From: Ciona savignyi
Lineage: Eukaryota; Chordata; Ascidiacea; Phlebobranchia; Cionidae
Reading direction: 5' to 3'
Length of the DNA stretch: 64,000 nt
NCBI GenBank assembly: GCA_000149265.1
Contig: CH003407.1
Location: 912,692-976,691, forward strand
The notes under the pieces were generated by a model. That model did not search any database. It was not told where the DNA came from and saw only the letters and a list, made by a program, of their open reading frames with translations. Shown here piece by piece: positions 13,901 through 25,000 of the stretch. Position 1 is the stretch's first letter; each line of letters opens with the position of its first letter. A program made the translations under genes and the position numbers.

Positions 13901-16900
13901 GTCCCTTATATTCATTACCCCGGGTTCAAACTCGGCCCGTTTTCAGTTACAACTTTTACCGTGACCCCTGACACTTGCCCCTTGACCTATTAGGTCAAGC
14001 CTAATCACCCAGGTTGACCCCCAAAGCCCCCGTTATGCACGGTCGATCGTCGGTTATTCGCGAGAAAAAAACTAATTATCGACGTCACGATAAATATCGC
14101 GCGATTTGCGACGTTTTGGTTATTACGTCATTTTGCAAAGCGGGCAAACTGCGTTGTGACGTCACTCGGGCGAAAGTGAGTGGATCATTGTTCCCATTGT
14201 GTCGTAATAAACAGTGACAAGCCATTAGTTGAATTCCTTATGATCAAACAATGAGGCAACAGTCGCCCCATTGTCCACACGGAACCCTCCGGAAACCCCC
14301 CTTGGGACGCATTTCATGCTCCAGCGATCATGAAACCCACAACCTTACCAACCCAGGTTTTCGTGTCACGTCACCCGGGTCTTGACCCTTGACCCCGTTT
14401 ATAACAGGAATCCTTATGACGTAATAATTGGAACGCGCTTTCGCTGCAAAACCGACCCGAAACAGCGCCACCGGACGACCGGCGCTGTGGACAAAATAAC
14501 AGTTCGCGCTCATGTGCGCCGGCCCCTTATGTCGTCATAATAAACTCGAAAATTAACCGCGATTCGGTTTAGTCAACATTCGCACCTTGTCTCTATTTAT
14601 TATGCGTGGCTTGATTCCATATTTGGGCATCAGCATGTTTTCGAAGTGACGTCACTGTTATATGACTTCTATCCATGCCAAGGTTGGAAAACCAAGGGAT
14701 CCTGGGTTCGATTCCAGGCCAAGTTTAAAGAACTAGGGATACTGGGTTTAAATCCAGGCCCAGGTTTGAGAACCAAGGGATACTGGGTTTAAATCCAGGC
14801 CAGGGTTGAAAAAGTAGGGATAAATACATGTCAAGAGACCCGTAAACCCCACACCACGTGGTGGATTCTCTTATTATGATATAGCAGAAGTACAAAGGCC
14901 ATTATTATGTAACATGACACCGCAAAACTTATGTGACTCACATCAGCACTTAACCTCGCTACCGTTCCAACGCCCCGTGCATTCCTATCATTTGGTCAAA
15001 ACGTACCGCACCACCTGTTTAAACGCGCCACACGCTTATATGTACCAAATAATTAACCTTGATAAGCGCGCCGTTCCCCCAAAGTGTTGATTTTTGTCGT
15101 AGTATATCCGTACGTGCTGTGATTCCTCCCACCAATGTGACGCGTCGATGTATGACGTAGTGACGTCACGAGGTGACGTAGTTGGTGACGTCATCATCTA
15201 ACGCCCCCTCCCCCGCAGGACATCGTGAACAGCGGCGCTCAGCCGACCATCCTCCAGCAGCTGTGCCTCCTCCCGTTCCCATACTTCAGCAACCGGGGAC
15301 TGATGTCCATCCTCTTCCCCTCCCTCATCGCATGTTGCCATGACAACCGGGAGAACCTGGAGACGCTGGAGCAGGAGGCAAGCGGGGAGCTCCTGGCCGT
15401 CTACATCGAGGTGGGTCACGTTTGTGGGGGACCCGACGCTTGCGGTCGGGGTGTTTGGGGGTGTCTGCCGGGTTGGGTCACGCTTGATGTAGTGGGTCCC
15501 GCGTGGGGGCGACCCGGCGTTCGGGATGACCTTGCCCAAATTGTTTCTATTCTAGGAATATTCTAAAATCGATCATTTCGAACCTAGAATTTCGAACTTC
15601 GCCCTTAAATCAACGCAATCGCGTCCACGATAAAAAACATGAAGTAAAATGTTTTGCGTTTTTTTTAAAAATATATGATTCTTAATTACCGCAACACCGA
15701 CTAAAAAAACACTTATCTGCGTGAAAATCTAGTTTTTCTCAACTTTTGCAGAAAAACCACATTTAGAACTCTTTTTACTGCAGCAAGAACATTTGATTTC
15801 GAAATGATGGGTTAAAAAATATCAATTCATATTTTTCCTGAGTCAAATTCCCATCCAGATTTAAGAACGGACGATATTTACGTGGTTTGTCTGTTGGGCT
15901 GGATTTACCTGGCCCTGTATCCGCCTACAATATGGCGCATATAGGGGTAATGTGCCGCCTTTTAACGTAGCGCCGGTTGGAATAACCTCGCGTGCGCGTC
16001 GGTAGTATTTAGTGGATGTTATGTAACTTAATAGCCCTCCTCGTGTGCAACGCGTGCGCAGCTGTGTATCAGAGGTAATCTCTGTTTTTTCCTGCGTAAA
16101 ATTCAGGGGCGGTGGTGTTTTACTGATTTGTCACACCTCTACCCCCTCAACCCCTGGTGTTCACGCCTGCTATGTGTTTTGTGCATTTGATCCGAAAAAC
16201 AGACTTAAACACGCATTTCCGGCGACTATCACCCACTAACCGCGTTATAAGGGTGGTCGCATACGGGGGTCAGGGGCGTGACGCCGAAATTTTCCTCCTG
16301 CACGCAACACCTCGGGTTTGAACCCTAACCCCCAAAAATGTCGACCCAAAAATTCGAAAAATCCCCAAAACCAACATTGAAACCGGGCCTAATTATAACA
16401 GACCCCGCCCACTGTTTGTAAACAATTCCCACTTTCCCATGACAATAGCGAGTTGTGACGTCACAATTAGCACCGTAAAACGCCCTTCTGATTGTCCCAG
16501 CAATGTTTTGATGCTGCTTGCTTTAAAACTGCAACAAAATAAATTCAAAGCGACCTTGGCAGCTAAGCACCGACTGTTAACCCCTTTTTTTATCAATTTG
16601 AGGAAATATCCCAACTGATAAGGCTAAATACGTCTTCAATCGAAAGGTTGTTGGTCCAAACCAGCCGCTAGCTAGTCAGTTGAATCCTCTGGGTAAAGCT
16701 CTAAACGGAAATCGCCTGAACCCAGTGGATTAATGGTCTCTATGTAAATAAAAGGAACGTCTTAATCTTATTTAATACATTACAATAGCTCCGGTAACCC
16801 GACATTGGGCGCGGGGTAATCTGACGATTGTCACTGGGATAACTCTCCTTCCGCTTTATACGGGATAAAATATGAATATCCTGTCATATCATATCTATAT

Positions 16901-18888
16901 TCGAAGTAAAAAAATGCGAATAATTTTAGAGTTTATTTTGGCAATTTTAACAAATTTACACAAATTCTCCTTTGATAACCAACTTGTTACCCCCTACCGC
17001 CGAGCCCCACACGCACGAATGTTACGTCACGGAAATGTTAACATTAGTAGGTGAAAGGTCAAGTGCGACTTTCACCAGCCCCAGCGTGGTGTCAATTTCG
17101 TGAGCGGGGTTGTCACGCTTCCGTGGCGACTAATGCTTGTCACTGTATTCAAGTCTTGGCTTTGTTGTGTCAATTTGAAATTAGCGCCGATTGTGTGATC
17201 TGTAGGTGGCGCGTTTAAGCAGGTTCTGTTCGCAGCGCTTTTGTATGGGTTTAAAAGATGGCCTTACGCACTTCGCTTGAGGAGGCGCGTTTATGCAGTT
17301 ACCATGTGCGGCCCTTTTGTGAAGGTCTCAAAGAGTTAACCCATGCACATAGCTTCCGCGGTTGGCGCGTTTATACAGTATCTATCTGGAGCACTTACAC
17401 CGAACAATGGAGTCCATTATGACATAACTGTTATCCATAAGCAGAGGTCACGAGGTCGCACCCATTATGACATCACACGTCACATTATGTACACGAGTAT
17501 TAGGGGGGATTCGGCTTATCAGCCACCTGATAAAACTAATGTAATAATATTCAAGCAATCTTATTGTTATTAGGCAGCCTGTGTAGATGAGCCACCATAG
17601 GCTGGTGACGCGCTTGTAAAGGGTGCCTACGTCACAATACGCTGACGTAACCCACAAGTCTTGTGATTGGACGACGCGGAATTCCAGGAGAATCTAAAAA
17701 TAGAATTCTCGAATCCCCATAATCCATTGTTGCGTGTGGATCGCCAATGTGACGCCATTTATAGCATTATGGCGTCACGGCTGACGCGATACTAACCGGA
17801 AATCCATTGCATTGTGACGTAGCTCGAATATCAACCAACCAAACCACAGGAATCGGATCGCGTAATTAAGTCGAAATTGTCACGTCATAATGGTCGCGGT
17901 TTCGATGTGGCATTCGAATGGATGTGGGCAACAACCTGTTTGCATATTAATAATTCTCAAATATCCGATTGTTATTGCACTGTGACGTGACAGTAACCCC
18001 AGAATCGGTTGTCATAACAACCGCAATCCCATAATTCCTCGCGATTTCCTGCGATAAATCGAACAATCGATCGCTATTCCTGCTATTTCTTACATTATGA
18101 CGTCACATAGTCATCGATCCCAACTTCGGCTGTGTTCGTCAGGTGACGTAACGCGGCCGCAGCATTATCACGTCACAATTTCAACTTTTTTTCAATTCCA
18201 GAGCGAGATCGAGGAAAGACGGTCGAGCGACGTCGTCACAAAACAGCAAGGTATTCTCGAACATTCCCGCAGAAGGGCCGGCCGTTGTTTCAAAACTTCG
18301 CAAGAGTTTCAAAGAATCGCGTCGAGCGCCGCGATCCGCGATTATTCGATAACTCTTGTTTTGACTCGAGGCGAAACCGCTTTGATGGCCATCGCGGACG
18401 ACTTTAAACGCCGCCCGCCCCCCAAACCCCGATGTATATTTATTCAGCAACGCTTACAGCGAAGTTTAATATTTTTCGCTGGAACGGAGGCTTCGACAGA
18501 AAAACAACGATTTTTGTTGTTGTAACAAAGTATTAGCGGACTTGGCTGTGAGAGAAAATGGAATAAATAGAAAACAACACAAAAATCCAATTTAAGAAAA
18601 CAATTAAAAAACGGCTTAAATTTGGGGTAAAATTGTAGAAAACTGCCTAAATTTGGGGTAAAACTATGGAAAGATTGTCTAAATTTGGGGTAAAACTAGT
18701 GAAAAATATAAAAAAATTGTCAAAAATTAATCCCACTTATTTAATCTGCAGGTGATAACACCATTCCCGATTTGATCCTTCCCACCGAGTTCCTTCTGTC
18801 GTCCATGACGTATTTTAAGTGTGACGTCAACAAGAATCGTGACGTCAGGAAGGACGAAGTCGTCACAGCGAGTGACGTCACGAGCTAA
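1847..18888 (+). CDS. SCAPER: SCAPER, 3' part of gene (13 exons; 5' end off window)
   Basis: Spliced gene with exons 1847-1935, 2245-2304, 3174-3306, 5724-5839, 6718-6841, 7307-7434, 8477-8623, 9044-9179, 9726-9887, 11373-11522, 15219-15410, 18202-18250 and 18752-18888. All junctions are GT/AG and agree in phase; together they give 540 codons and a TAA stop. The protein matches the C-terminal two thirds of vertebrate SCAPER in order: a basic charged segment (KKRAKKIRTRM), the block ALDRALGEINRTLEKQ, then DQIAFR, LYSNRMTSLVDLLMVH, LLHEVIVCVGYFT and PTILQQLCLLPFPYFS followed by LFPSLIACC. The family is an ER- and microtubule-associated helical protein that binds cyclin A and has been linked to tubulin mRNA decay and cilia. 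The zinc finger and N-terminal part must lie left of the window. The last two exons resemble the vertebrate end only weakly. The gene is convergent with Islet. Confidence 0.93.
2039..2092 (+). repeat. short purine tandem repeat
   Basis: Three or four copies of a 16-17 base unit close to TTTGAAAAAAAAGGGG in a SCAPER intron. Confidence 0.6.
2245..2304 (+). CDS. SCAPER: SCAPER exon
   Basis: Acceptor TTTCAG and donor AA/GTGAGT. Reads SKEFLKRMENKKEQPNSKN. Phase 2 at both ends matches its neighbours. Aligns with the RAKEYESLMETK part of the vertebrate protein. Confidence 0.85.
2341..2638 (+). mobile_element. tRNA/V-core SINE, near full length
   Basis: Same family in the plus orientation: GGTGGGTTAGTACG head, CAGATTCGAAACTGG, GACACTTAACGGACATTGCC, then a tail ending in TATCCTATCCTAT. 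Lies in a SCAPER intron. Confidence 0.72.
2850..2945 (+). mobile_element. tRNA/V-core SINE fragment
   Basis: Only the head and core remain: CCGAAAGGTTGTTGG, then TGTGTCCTTGGGCAAGGCAC. Confidence 0.55.
3174..3306 (+). CDS. SCAPER: SCAPER exon, LGEI(N/T)R block
   Basis: Acceptor CCCTAG and donor CAG/GTGGGT. Contains WPTNRVAALDRALGEINRTL, one of the best conserved blocks of the family (vertebrate: NNKVSALDRTLGEITRILEKE). Confidence 0.93.
3307..5723. other. SCAPER intron, no gene seen
   Basis: AT-rich, with many short poly-A and poly-T runs. The open frames here (for example 4593-4937) have low-complexity translations and no splice or similarity support. Confidence 0.6.
5724..5839 (+). CDS. SCAPER: SCAPER exon
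   Basis: Acceptor TGTCAG and donor AA/GTAAGT. Reads NPLDQIAFRTNSGFEILEEI and ends near TTVLPD, matching the vertebrate DQIAFQAAGGLTALEHIL to TVLRIPPK stretch. Confidence 0.92.
6718..6841 (+). CDS. SCAPER: SCAPER exon
   Basis: Acceptor TCACAG and donor ACG/GTAAAT. Contains NCHNNCIHALYSNRMTSLVD and LLMVHVT, matching the cysteine-rich NNCSENCSDVLFSNKITFLM stretch of vertebrate SCAPER. Confidence 0.92.
7307..7434 (+). CDS. SCAPER: SCAPER exon
   Basis: Acceptor CCTCAG and donor AG/GTGGGT. Reads from NLEPGIARTSVKIDSLFGCL to KYPVLS. Hydrophobic helical segment that is poorly conserved; accepted because phase and position fit both neighbours. Confidence 0.85.
7897..8075 (+). repeat. tandem repeat, about 60-64 bp, three copies
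   Basis: Unit starts ATTAGNTTGG...AGTTACC and contains TATATCTGCACTACAT. Copies begin near 7897, 7961 and 8021; the third is diverged. Confidence 0.75.
8350..8430 (-). mobile_element. tRNA/V-core SINE fragment
   Basis: CCCATCAATCCACTGGGTTC, then GCAATGTCCAATAATTGCCTT and AGCTAGCAAC match the middle of the family on the minus strand. It lies just upstream of the SCAPER exon at 8477. Confidence 0.6.
8477..8623 (+). CDS. SCAPER: SCAPER exon
   Basis: The acceptor is TCCCAG before CTACATC, chosen because only this AG restores the phase left by the previous exon. Reads YIVSCGLLDSLSEYL, then NMAAFIENGLAFLESV, matching SYVVNMGLIDKL and MAIFLQHAAGLLHAM of vertebrates. Donor GTTAGT. Confidence 0.88.
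9044..9179 (+). CDS. SCAPER: SCAPER exon
   Basis: The 3' half reads DPTQLLPTLQHTELMGIIS and continues directly into VLYGLLLHG of the next exon, matching vertebrate DPTGLTAALQATDLAGVLHM. Donor GTGAGT. The acceptor is less certain: CCCCAG before 9044 fits the phase, but two AGs further in also do, and the upstream tract is A-rich. Confidence 0.83.
9655..9716 (-). mobile_element. tRNA-like SINE head
   Basis: The minus strand reads TGTGGTCGAATGGTTAACGC then GACCGATACATA. The GGTCGAATGGTTAACG part resembles a tRNA A box. It ends about 10 bases before the SCAPER exon at 9726. Confidence 0.6.
9726..9887 (+). CDS. SCAPER: SCAPER exon
   Basis: Acceptor CCCGCAG. The donor GTCACA is weak, but it is the only site that joins VAQMDLTLLQ to ASLGAKGVS as in vertebrates (HLPAFQ-SIVGAEGLS). 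54 codons in phase 0. Confidence 0.9.
10060..10385 (-). mobile_element. diverged tRNA/V-core SINE-like element
   Basis: Shares the ends and spacing of the family (CCCGTGAACG... CACACGGGCAATCG ... TTTGAACCCAAACCTTTCAG) but is much changed inside, so it may be an older copy or a related subfamily. Confidence 0.45.
10445..10634. mobile_element. MITE with inverted ends
   Basis: The inverted repeat CCTCTATTTAAG (10472-10483) pairs with CTTAAATAGAGG (10614-10625). Outer ends ATACTGTAAA and TTTACGGTAT also pair loosely. The interior has AACGCCA motifs and no coding capacity. Lies in a SCAPER intron. Confidence 0.65.
11034..11050. repeat. TA microsatellite
   Basis: Short run of TA dinucleotides in a SCAPER intron. 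Confidence 0.7.
11373..11522 (+). CDS. SCAPER: SCAPER exon
   Basis: Acceptor TTCACAG and donor CAG/GTAAGG. Contains CLLHEVIVCVGYFTIGNRNN, almost identical to the vertebrate LLHEVIVCVGYFT block. 50 codons in phase 0. Confidence 0.95.
11523..15218. other. large SCAPER intron with GC-rich block
   Basis: 3.7 kb intron between two strongly conserved exons. About 11840-12545 is GC-rich, with many CGs and a 12-base C run at 11951. About 12660-12900 is T-rich. TGACGTCA occurs at 13805, 13830, 14157, 14647, 15161 and 15186. No exon with SCAPER similarity is missing here, so the block is noncoding or regulatory. Confidence 0.6.
14681..14822 (+). repeat. tandem repeat with tRNA B-box-like core, three to four copies
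   Basis: Units of about 50 bases, each containing GGGATNCTGGGTT then CCAGGCC. The first unit has GGTTCGATTCC (14705-14715), a perfect match to the pol III B box; later units read GGTTTAAATCC. Confidence 0.7.
15219..15410 (+). CDS. SCAPER: SCAPER exon, most conserved block
   Basis: Acceptor CCCGCAG and donor GAG/GTGGGT. Contains PTILQQLCLLPFPYFS and LFPSLIACCHDN, closely matching vertebrate PTVLQKLCQLPFQYFS and LFPSLIAACYNN. The open frame runs on past 15410, but similarity stops at the donor. Confidence 0.96.
16640..16870 (+). mobile_element. tRNA/V-core SINE, diverged
   Basis: CGAAAGGTTGTTGGTCCAAAC, then CTAGCTAGTCAGTTG, GCCTGAACCCAGTGGATTAA and GGTAACCCGACATTGG follow the family order. 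Confidence 0.6.
17203..17385 (+). repeat. GGCGCGTTTA repeat, three copies
   Basis: AGGTGGCGCGTTTAAGCAG, AGGAGGCGCGTTTATGCAG and GGTTGGCGCGTTTATACAG, spaced about 80 bases apart. The reverse complement (AAACGCGCCACCTG type) recurs elsewhere in the window. Confidence 0.6.
18202..18250 (+). CDS. SCAPER: SCAPER penultimate exon
   Basis: Acceptor TTCCAG and donor G/GTATTC. Reads SEIEERRSSDVVTKQQ. Not clearly similar to vertebrates; supported by phase and by the good acceptor. A further small exon in the 15411-18201 intron cannot be excluded. Confidence 0.7.
18611..18707 (+). repeat. 32-bp tandem repeat, three copies
   Basis: The core CTAAATTTGGGGTAAAA is repeated three times in the last SCAPER intron. 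Confidence 0.7.
18752..18888 (+). CDS. SCAPER: SCAPER terminal exon
   Basis: Acceptor CTGCAG. Reads GDNTIPDLILPTEFLLSSM, then a charged tail that ends at TAA (18886-18888). The tail contains three exact TGACGTCA palindromes, read as repeated Asp-Val, so it appears to have grown from the motif that is common across the window. Confidence 0.75.
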
Positions 18889-19081
18889 CTCGAGAACAAT
18901 GACGTCAAGGATTTTCTTTTGTTCCGAACCGTCCCCTGTTTGTTCCGCATTATATGATTTCTATTATTTTTCTATTATTTATATTGTCTTTATGTTCGCT
19001 TGGTGAATTACTGTGTCAACGATGTTCTCGCGTTAGGGAAAGTACCACGTGTCATATACATTTAGCCATTTTTCGTTGGAA

Positions 19082-19087
19082 ATTAAA
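19082..19087 (+). terminator. candidate SCAPER poly(A) signal
   Basis: ATTAAA about 195 bases after the SCAPER stop. Other candidates are ATTAAA at 19230 and AATAAA at 19887; the sequence alone does not decide between them. Confidence 0.3.
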
Positions 19088-22000
19088 AAATTTTCCCCAA
19101 ATCGTTTTAAAATGTTCGAAGCGTCGTCGGCGGACGCGCGAGTAAAAGCAGAATCAGGTTATTGTGGCGCGGTAACACGTCACAAACGACAGACGAGATT
19201 AGCCGACGCCGTTTAAAGCATGTAGTGATATTAAAAAAGCACTTAGAGTGGCCCTAATGCACCGGTCCTTCCACAACGTCGAGGCTGCAGGCTCCCAGTA
19301 TGCAAGGCACGAGCAGAGCACAGTCAGTTTCGACGAGAACCTGTATGAAATCGTTCTCAGCGAGGATTAATAACCAGGGCCACCGAGAGGACCGTACTAG
19401 AACCGAGTTCTACCTTTTTCGACGAGTGCTATTTTTAGCTATTTTTTCGCCAGTCGTTATCGTTTTCACCTTAGCACTTCGGCAGCGGAAAACGGCGTCG
19501 GACGCTTCCCGTAATATTAATTGATTCCGCGCGGACGAATATTCGTCCGTTTCCGCGTTTTCGAGGCCCATCACCGATCGATGCAAATTATCGAGTTTTC
19601 GAAAGTTGAAAAACTCGACAAAAGAATCGATTTTCAGAGACTTTAATTTGAAATTTTCGACGTCGCTCCGAATTCACGAATCGCTATGTAATTTCGAGAG
19701 AAATCTGCGGATAGAAATCATATAAAAACACCAATATCGTATAAAATTGCTTGATAGACGAAGATAAAATACCGGACGTCTGACTCATTTGGGAGAAAAT
19801 TTCGATAAAAATCGTTGCTCATATTTTCCGCTTGCGGAGCTGTATGTGCCTCGTTTCATCGATTTCGCTCGGTTACTTTAATATGGAATAAATGATTCGC
19901 GTGGGGTGCGTGACGTCACGCCGGATCGCGCCGCGGGTCGCTCCATGATGAAACAAATATCCACGGTGTCGTCTTATGACATCACAACGGAATAGCGAGA
20001 GGTGACGATGACACTACGACCGCTCTACAGGGGGGAAACTTTGATCGAACACGGCGGGGCTCGGAGGCCGCAACCTCCGCCGATTTTCCCTCGAAATCCC
20101 GACCACCAAAGGTGAACTGAACAGCTGGCGGGACCACCCTGTTTTCTGCATTGTTACAGTCAACGCGGGCCTGGATAAACGCGCCACTGTGGCTCAACGG
20201 GCGTCGCAAAGTCGGTTATGCATAACACTGTCACGAGATCAATCATAAAACAGCGAAATTTAATGAAGTTATAGATTTAAAAGTTCACCGTATAACACAA
20301 CACCATCATTTCGACTATTTTAGACCAGTGTGAATCGTTTATGAAGCTAATTAAGTCGCAGTTTGAACCTCATTATGACGTCACAACCCAAATTGTCACG
20401 TTACGTCTCGTTCCACTGCGCATCTATATGGCGTTAAAACAACTCGGATAGGTTCTGCGCGAAATTGTTTGATTTCACGCCAAAGTACAAAATATTTCCA
20501 GAAACACTTTTCACGTAAATAGTGCTTTATTTTGTCACGTGCGCTGCTATTTATGTAATCTACTTGTAGCGTCACAATACACTTTATAACACAACAAGGT
20601 AAATTTGTACACGTATTTTAAAGTTTTATAAATAAAAATGGCGGTTGTCTTAGGTAATAAAAAGTAGCAATAAGTATACACAGATAGTTCATAATTAGTG
20701 ATTCTTCTGCTTTTATACAAACTTATTTTATAAGCATGTTTGAATAATATAAAAACTTACATACACTGCCTTGTTTTATTAATATTGTAAGTCTGTATAT
20801 AAATTAGACAGTAATTTATTGTCTATAAGTAAAAATACTTCAACAACGTTGATTAAAATTTTGATGTTGTTTTATCCCAAACAGCTGGTTCTTGTATTTA
20901 ACATCTTAATAGACCTAACAGGTCTATTAAAACGCAAGCTATTAGTTTTTATTATTACTAGTTAGCTTACAGCTTGTCGTTATTTTAGTTTATTTTCGCT
21001 TTTTCGTTGCAGTAATAAATATAGAGAAGCGAAATAAATATAAAAAATATACGAAATAAATATATTTATAAAAAATAAATTAACTCAATAAAGAAACAGA
21101 AAAAATACGCCGATATCAAATCTAACAATGTAACATTGGAAAAAACACACACACAAATAAAACGAATGACTTAATTTAAGCAATAATTACGACAAATTCT
21201 ACATTAATAAGGAACTGCTGATTTTTATTAGTACAGCGCCAGTTTTTTTAATAGTTACTTACTGCGAATTAATTCAAAGTCGAATAAGTAATAAAATATT
21301 TATATATAAGTGTCTAAAGCAGTGGAGTAACACTTACACAATTTTAGTGAAACATAATTTTGATTACCAGTGACACAATTTTGATTGGGGTTGTGTGGTC
21401 ATTATAAAAATCTAAATAAAAAGCCAAGAAGGCAGTAGACCGTGACCAACGTTTCTCGGCCGCGCGAACGTGTCCCCAGTAGGTCGGTAAAGACGTTGGA
21501 GCTCTGATATTCGTGACAGGCGTGTTGTACACGGCGTGCGTGTGGCCCCACACACCCACGGGGGGTTAAACCCCAAAGCAAACACCGACAACATGACCTT
21601 GACTGGGTGACTTTCACTCGGGCGGTATTTCGCCCCCTCGACTCGACACAAAGACCCAGGGGTCAGGCTAAGGCAGGTTTCAAGACCCACTCGGTTCCGG
21701 GTGCAGATTATCCCAAGATGTCGAACTTTGAAACAAATTCGCAAAAAGAAAATAGCAAAGCGGACCGGTTCTCACGTGAAAAAGGAAACGGCAACTATTA
21801 ATTTTTGGGTTCCAAAATGGACGCTGAGAATTTTTGTTTTTACTGGCCGTCGTTTAGCGAATATTTTCGAAGTCACGCTCGACTGCACACATCAACACAC
21901 CTTTTTCGTCACAATAATATTTCTGTCGTCGGGGAAGGGAATGCCCCTCGACACGTCATAAGACAGGAGGCGCCTCTCTACAAACATTATTGTGAGGTAA

Positions 22001-25000
22001 CAATGGCTTGGTTATCGAACGCTTTTGTATGAATCGTAAAAAAATCGCGGGTTTGCTCGAGACCCCTTTGTGATGTCATAGTCGCGATTTATTTTTTACA
22101 CTTTGTCTATGTTCTGAGGTAACAGTTGTTTATTCTGGAACAAATTTTGACAATTTCCAGAAATTCTATCGCTTCTGTCGCTTCGTCTGGAACAACTTGT
22201 GACGTGGCACTCGGGCCATTGCAACAATTTTCGCGCGTCGTCGCCGGACGAGCGAACCACGTGACCGGAAAGGAAAGTTGTAAATTGTCGAATATTCGGC
22301 GCCGCCTTTCATCTCATTGTTGAAACATCGCGAACCCATTGTTCGGTAAACAAACCCGATTGTTCCTGGTGCCACAATATCTCCCAAAAATGCGAATTGA
22401 CTCTGTGACGTAACATACACGAAAAACCTGCACTTGCGCGCCACCGGAACCCGTAAACAGAAACGACACCCCCTTTCCGCAACACTGCTAGTTTCACTAT
22501 TCGCTTTAGATTCTCGATTATAATTGTGACGTCACCCGGTTTCCTTTATGGCGTAACTCTTATTTGAGATTTGTTAACACTGGTATGGGTTGGGTTACCC
22601 GATGAATGGAGGGGGTTCGATTACCCCCCTTTTCTGCGTTAAAGTGGTTCCCTACGGGCCATTGATCGTTTCAAGTGCTTTGCAATGTCCCTTCACTTCT
22701 AAAACAAAGTTGGCTCTTTGGTTTTTGACACTTTTCGGTTTGTTTTATCGCCTACTGTGTTAAATCTCCCATTGTTGGGTTTAGACAACACACCACTGCC
22801 CAAGCAAGCACTTTTTTGTCGCGGAAGAATGGTAAACTAACACTACTGCAATACTAGATCGTTTCTTTGTGCAGAATCGTTGTTTATCTAAGTCGCCATT
22901 GTGTTGGAAGAGTTCTGTTTTTCGCTGATTTCACCCCTTTTGCTTGAAAGTTTTTTTGCTGGAAAATTTCCTTTGTCGCTCAACAATGCATAGACAATGG
23001 GGTTTGTATTTCTGTTGTTATCAAAATGATGATGATTTCGTTCGGGAACAAGCCTTCTTGCGACGTGTAAATAATGATTAGATCTAAGGGCTTCTGACTT
23101 TTAACTGTCAATTGGTACGTGTCACGCCACTAATGACCGTGGTGTCAATCAGCGGCCACTGGTCACATATACGGGGGGGGTCAGCGACAAAAATAACACA
23201 AAGTTAACAAACTGTTTTGCGATTGTTTTGAAGGAAATTGATATTTTGTCAAGCAAACATGCCACCGGTCGAAATTTAAATTTAAAAATGGCAAATTCTA
23301 TCGCTTCATAGGAAAACTTGATACAAAAATGTCTGTTCTGTGTATAATCGAGAATTTTGAATCGAAATGCTTTTTAAATAAATTTATTTTATTCTTGTTA
23401 ATTAACTTGGCAAAATCGCGCAATACAAAAAAGTTTAACTGCGTTTAGTTGTTTATTTGGCTAAAATGCAAATAACTCCAAAACAAAAAATGACGACCGC
23501 TATTTTAACCGGACACGCATGTAACGTAAATATGGTGCCAACAATATACAGCCTTTATAAAATGGCTGCTGGTGTTATAAATCTAGCCACGGTTGCATAT
23601 ATTTATAATTCATGATCCGCTTATTTTTTATGTGTTCTGTTACAGTTTCTAAAAAAAGGCTTGAAAAATTAAAACAGAAATGTGTTATATACAGTAATAT
23701 ATTTTCGATTTTATATCGCCTCGTTTCTTATTTTTGTAATAGCCAGCGGGTAAAAATTAAAATGGCAATTGTAAACTGTACGTTGTCATTTGAACTTGCC
23801 ATTTTTCGTACACGATTTCATTGTAAGATTTTACAGACTTGTCTGGTTTGCGATATATATTATGAACTTTTATACCCTGTTTTAACTACTGCATGCATTA
23901 TAGATATGTCGTATTTTCCTGTTTAAAAAAATAACTTTATCTATTTATTGGAAAAACACAAGATTTTTTCTATTTAAGAAGTCTTAATTAATATTGGTAT
24001 TATGACAAAGAGTATATCATTACAAATAATACCTAATTTTTCCACCCTTAAACTATAAGTATCTTTTGACCGATAAGAGTAATTTGAATAGCATAACAAA
24101 ACAATATTTTCATAATTCGCAGGCATAAAGGGATATGTTGTATACATATCCAACTTACAAATGTAGGAATAAACATTTAAGAACAATTGTTTAAAGACTC
24201 GGACAAATGATATTTGGAAACAAAAATCTTAATTAGAACAGAAATAATAATATTCCAATTTTTAGATTTCCAAAGTCAGTCATATTTATTATATTCACTA
24301 ACATGTGTGTTTTATTGACTTTTCTTTCGATACAAATACAAGCACAGTAACATTTCGACTTTTCTGATAAATACACAAGCACAGGTAAACAGCCTCCTAT
24401 TTAATCGTTTTGTTATTGCGCGATTTGCTGTATTCTCACAAGACACGCTGTCAGTACACCTCCACGGGTATACTGCGAACAACCAAACAAATTTAGAACC
24501 GTCGTGTTACCGGTACGTGTCCGCAAACCTTGTCCACACTGGAAAACTGTGTCGTCCCCATGTCAGTTTGGCCTTGCAAAACAAACTATAGGAACATGGG
24601 AACCTGCTGGGTAACCCGACAAGATGTTTGTTGAATGTTATTTCTGAAGAATTCAGGTCACGTTTGTGTATCAATTGCGATTTTGTAACTTGTTTTTAGA
24701 ATATACTTGATGTTTACGATTGGATATTTTAACACACAACCTCGTATATTATGAATTTTCCAAGCATTTTGACCAGCATCGGTGATACAGACACTGCTAT
24801 AAGCACATTGGAACTGAAAATAGACAACTCGGGCATGTGTTTTCACGGCGAAATCGTACAGTTGAATGTGCATTGTTTTGCAATTATGTATACTGGACTA
24901 AATAACACTATAATCTTGCATTATACTTTCCAATTACTCAAATCATAGTTCACTATTTCGTGGTAATTGGTCCCAGATCGTACAATTATTGGTCGTACTT

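Larger units (their letters stand above)
15411..18201. other. SCAPER intron, no gene seen
   Basis: Contains a SINE copy (16640-16870), an imperfect array of GGCGCGTTTA-type units (17205-17380), and TGACGTCA at 16456 and 18098. No exon was recognised. Confidence 0.55.

Noticed and set aside
15411..15566. Extension of the conserved SCAPER frame beyond 15410
   Set aside because: Similarity ends exactly at a good donor site (GAG/GTGGGT).
21344..21801. Several overlapping frames on both strands between SCAPER and Islet
   Set aside because: Low-quality translations in a locally GC-rich patch, without splice or similarity support.
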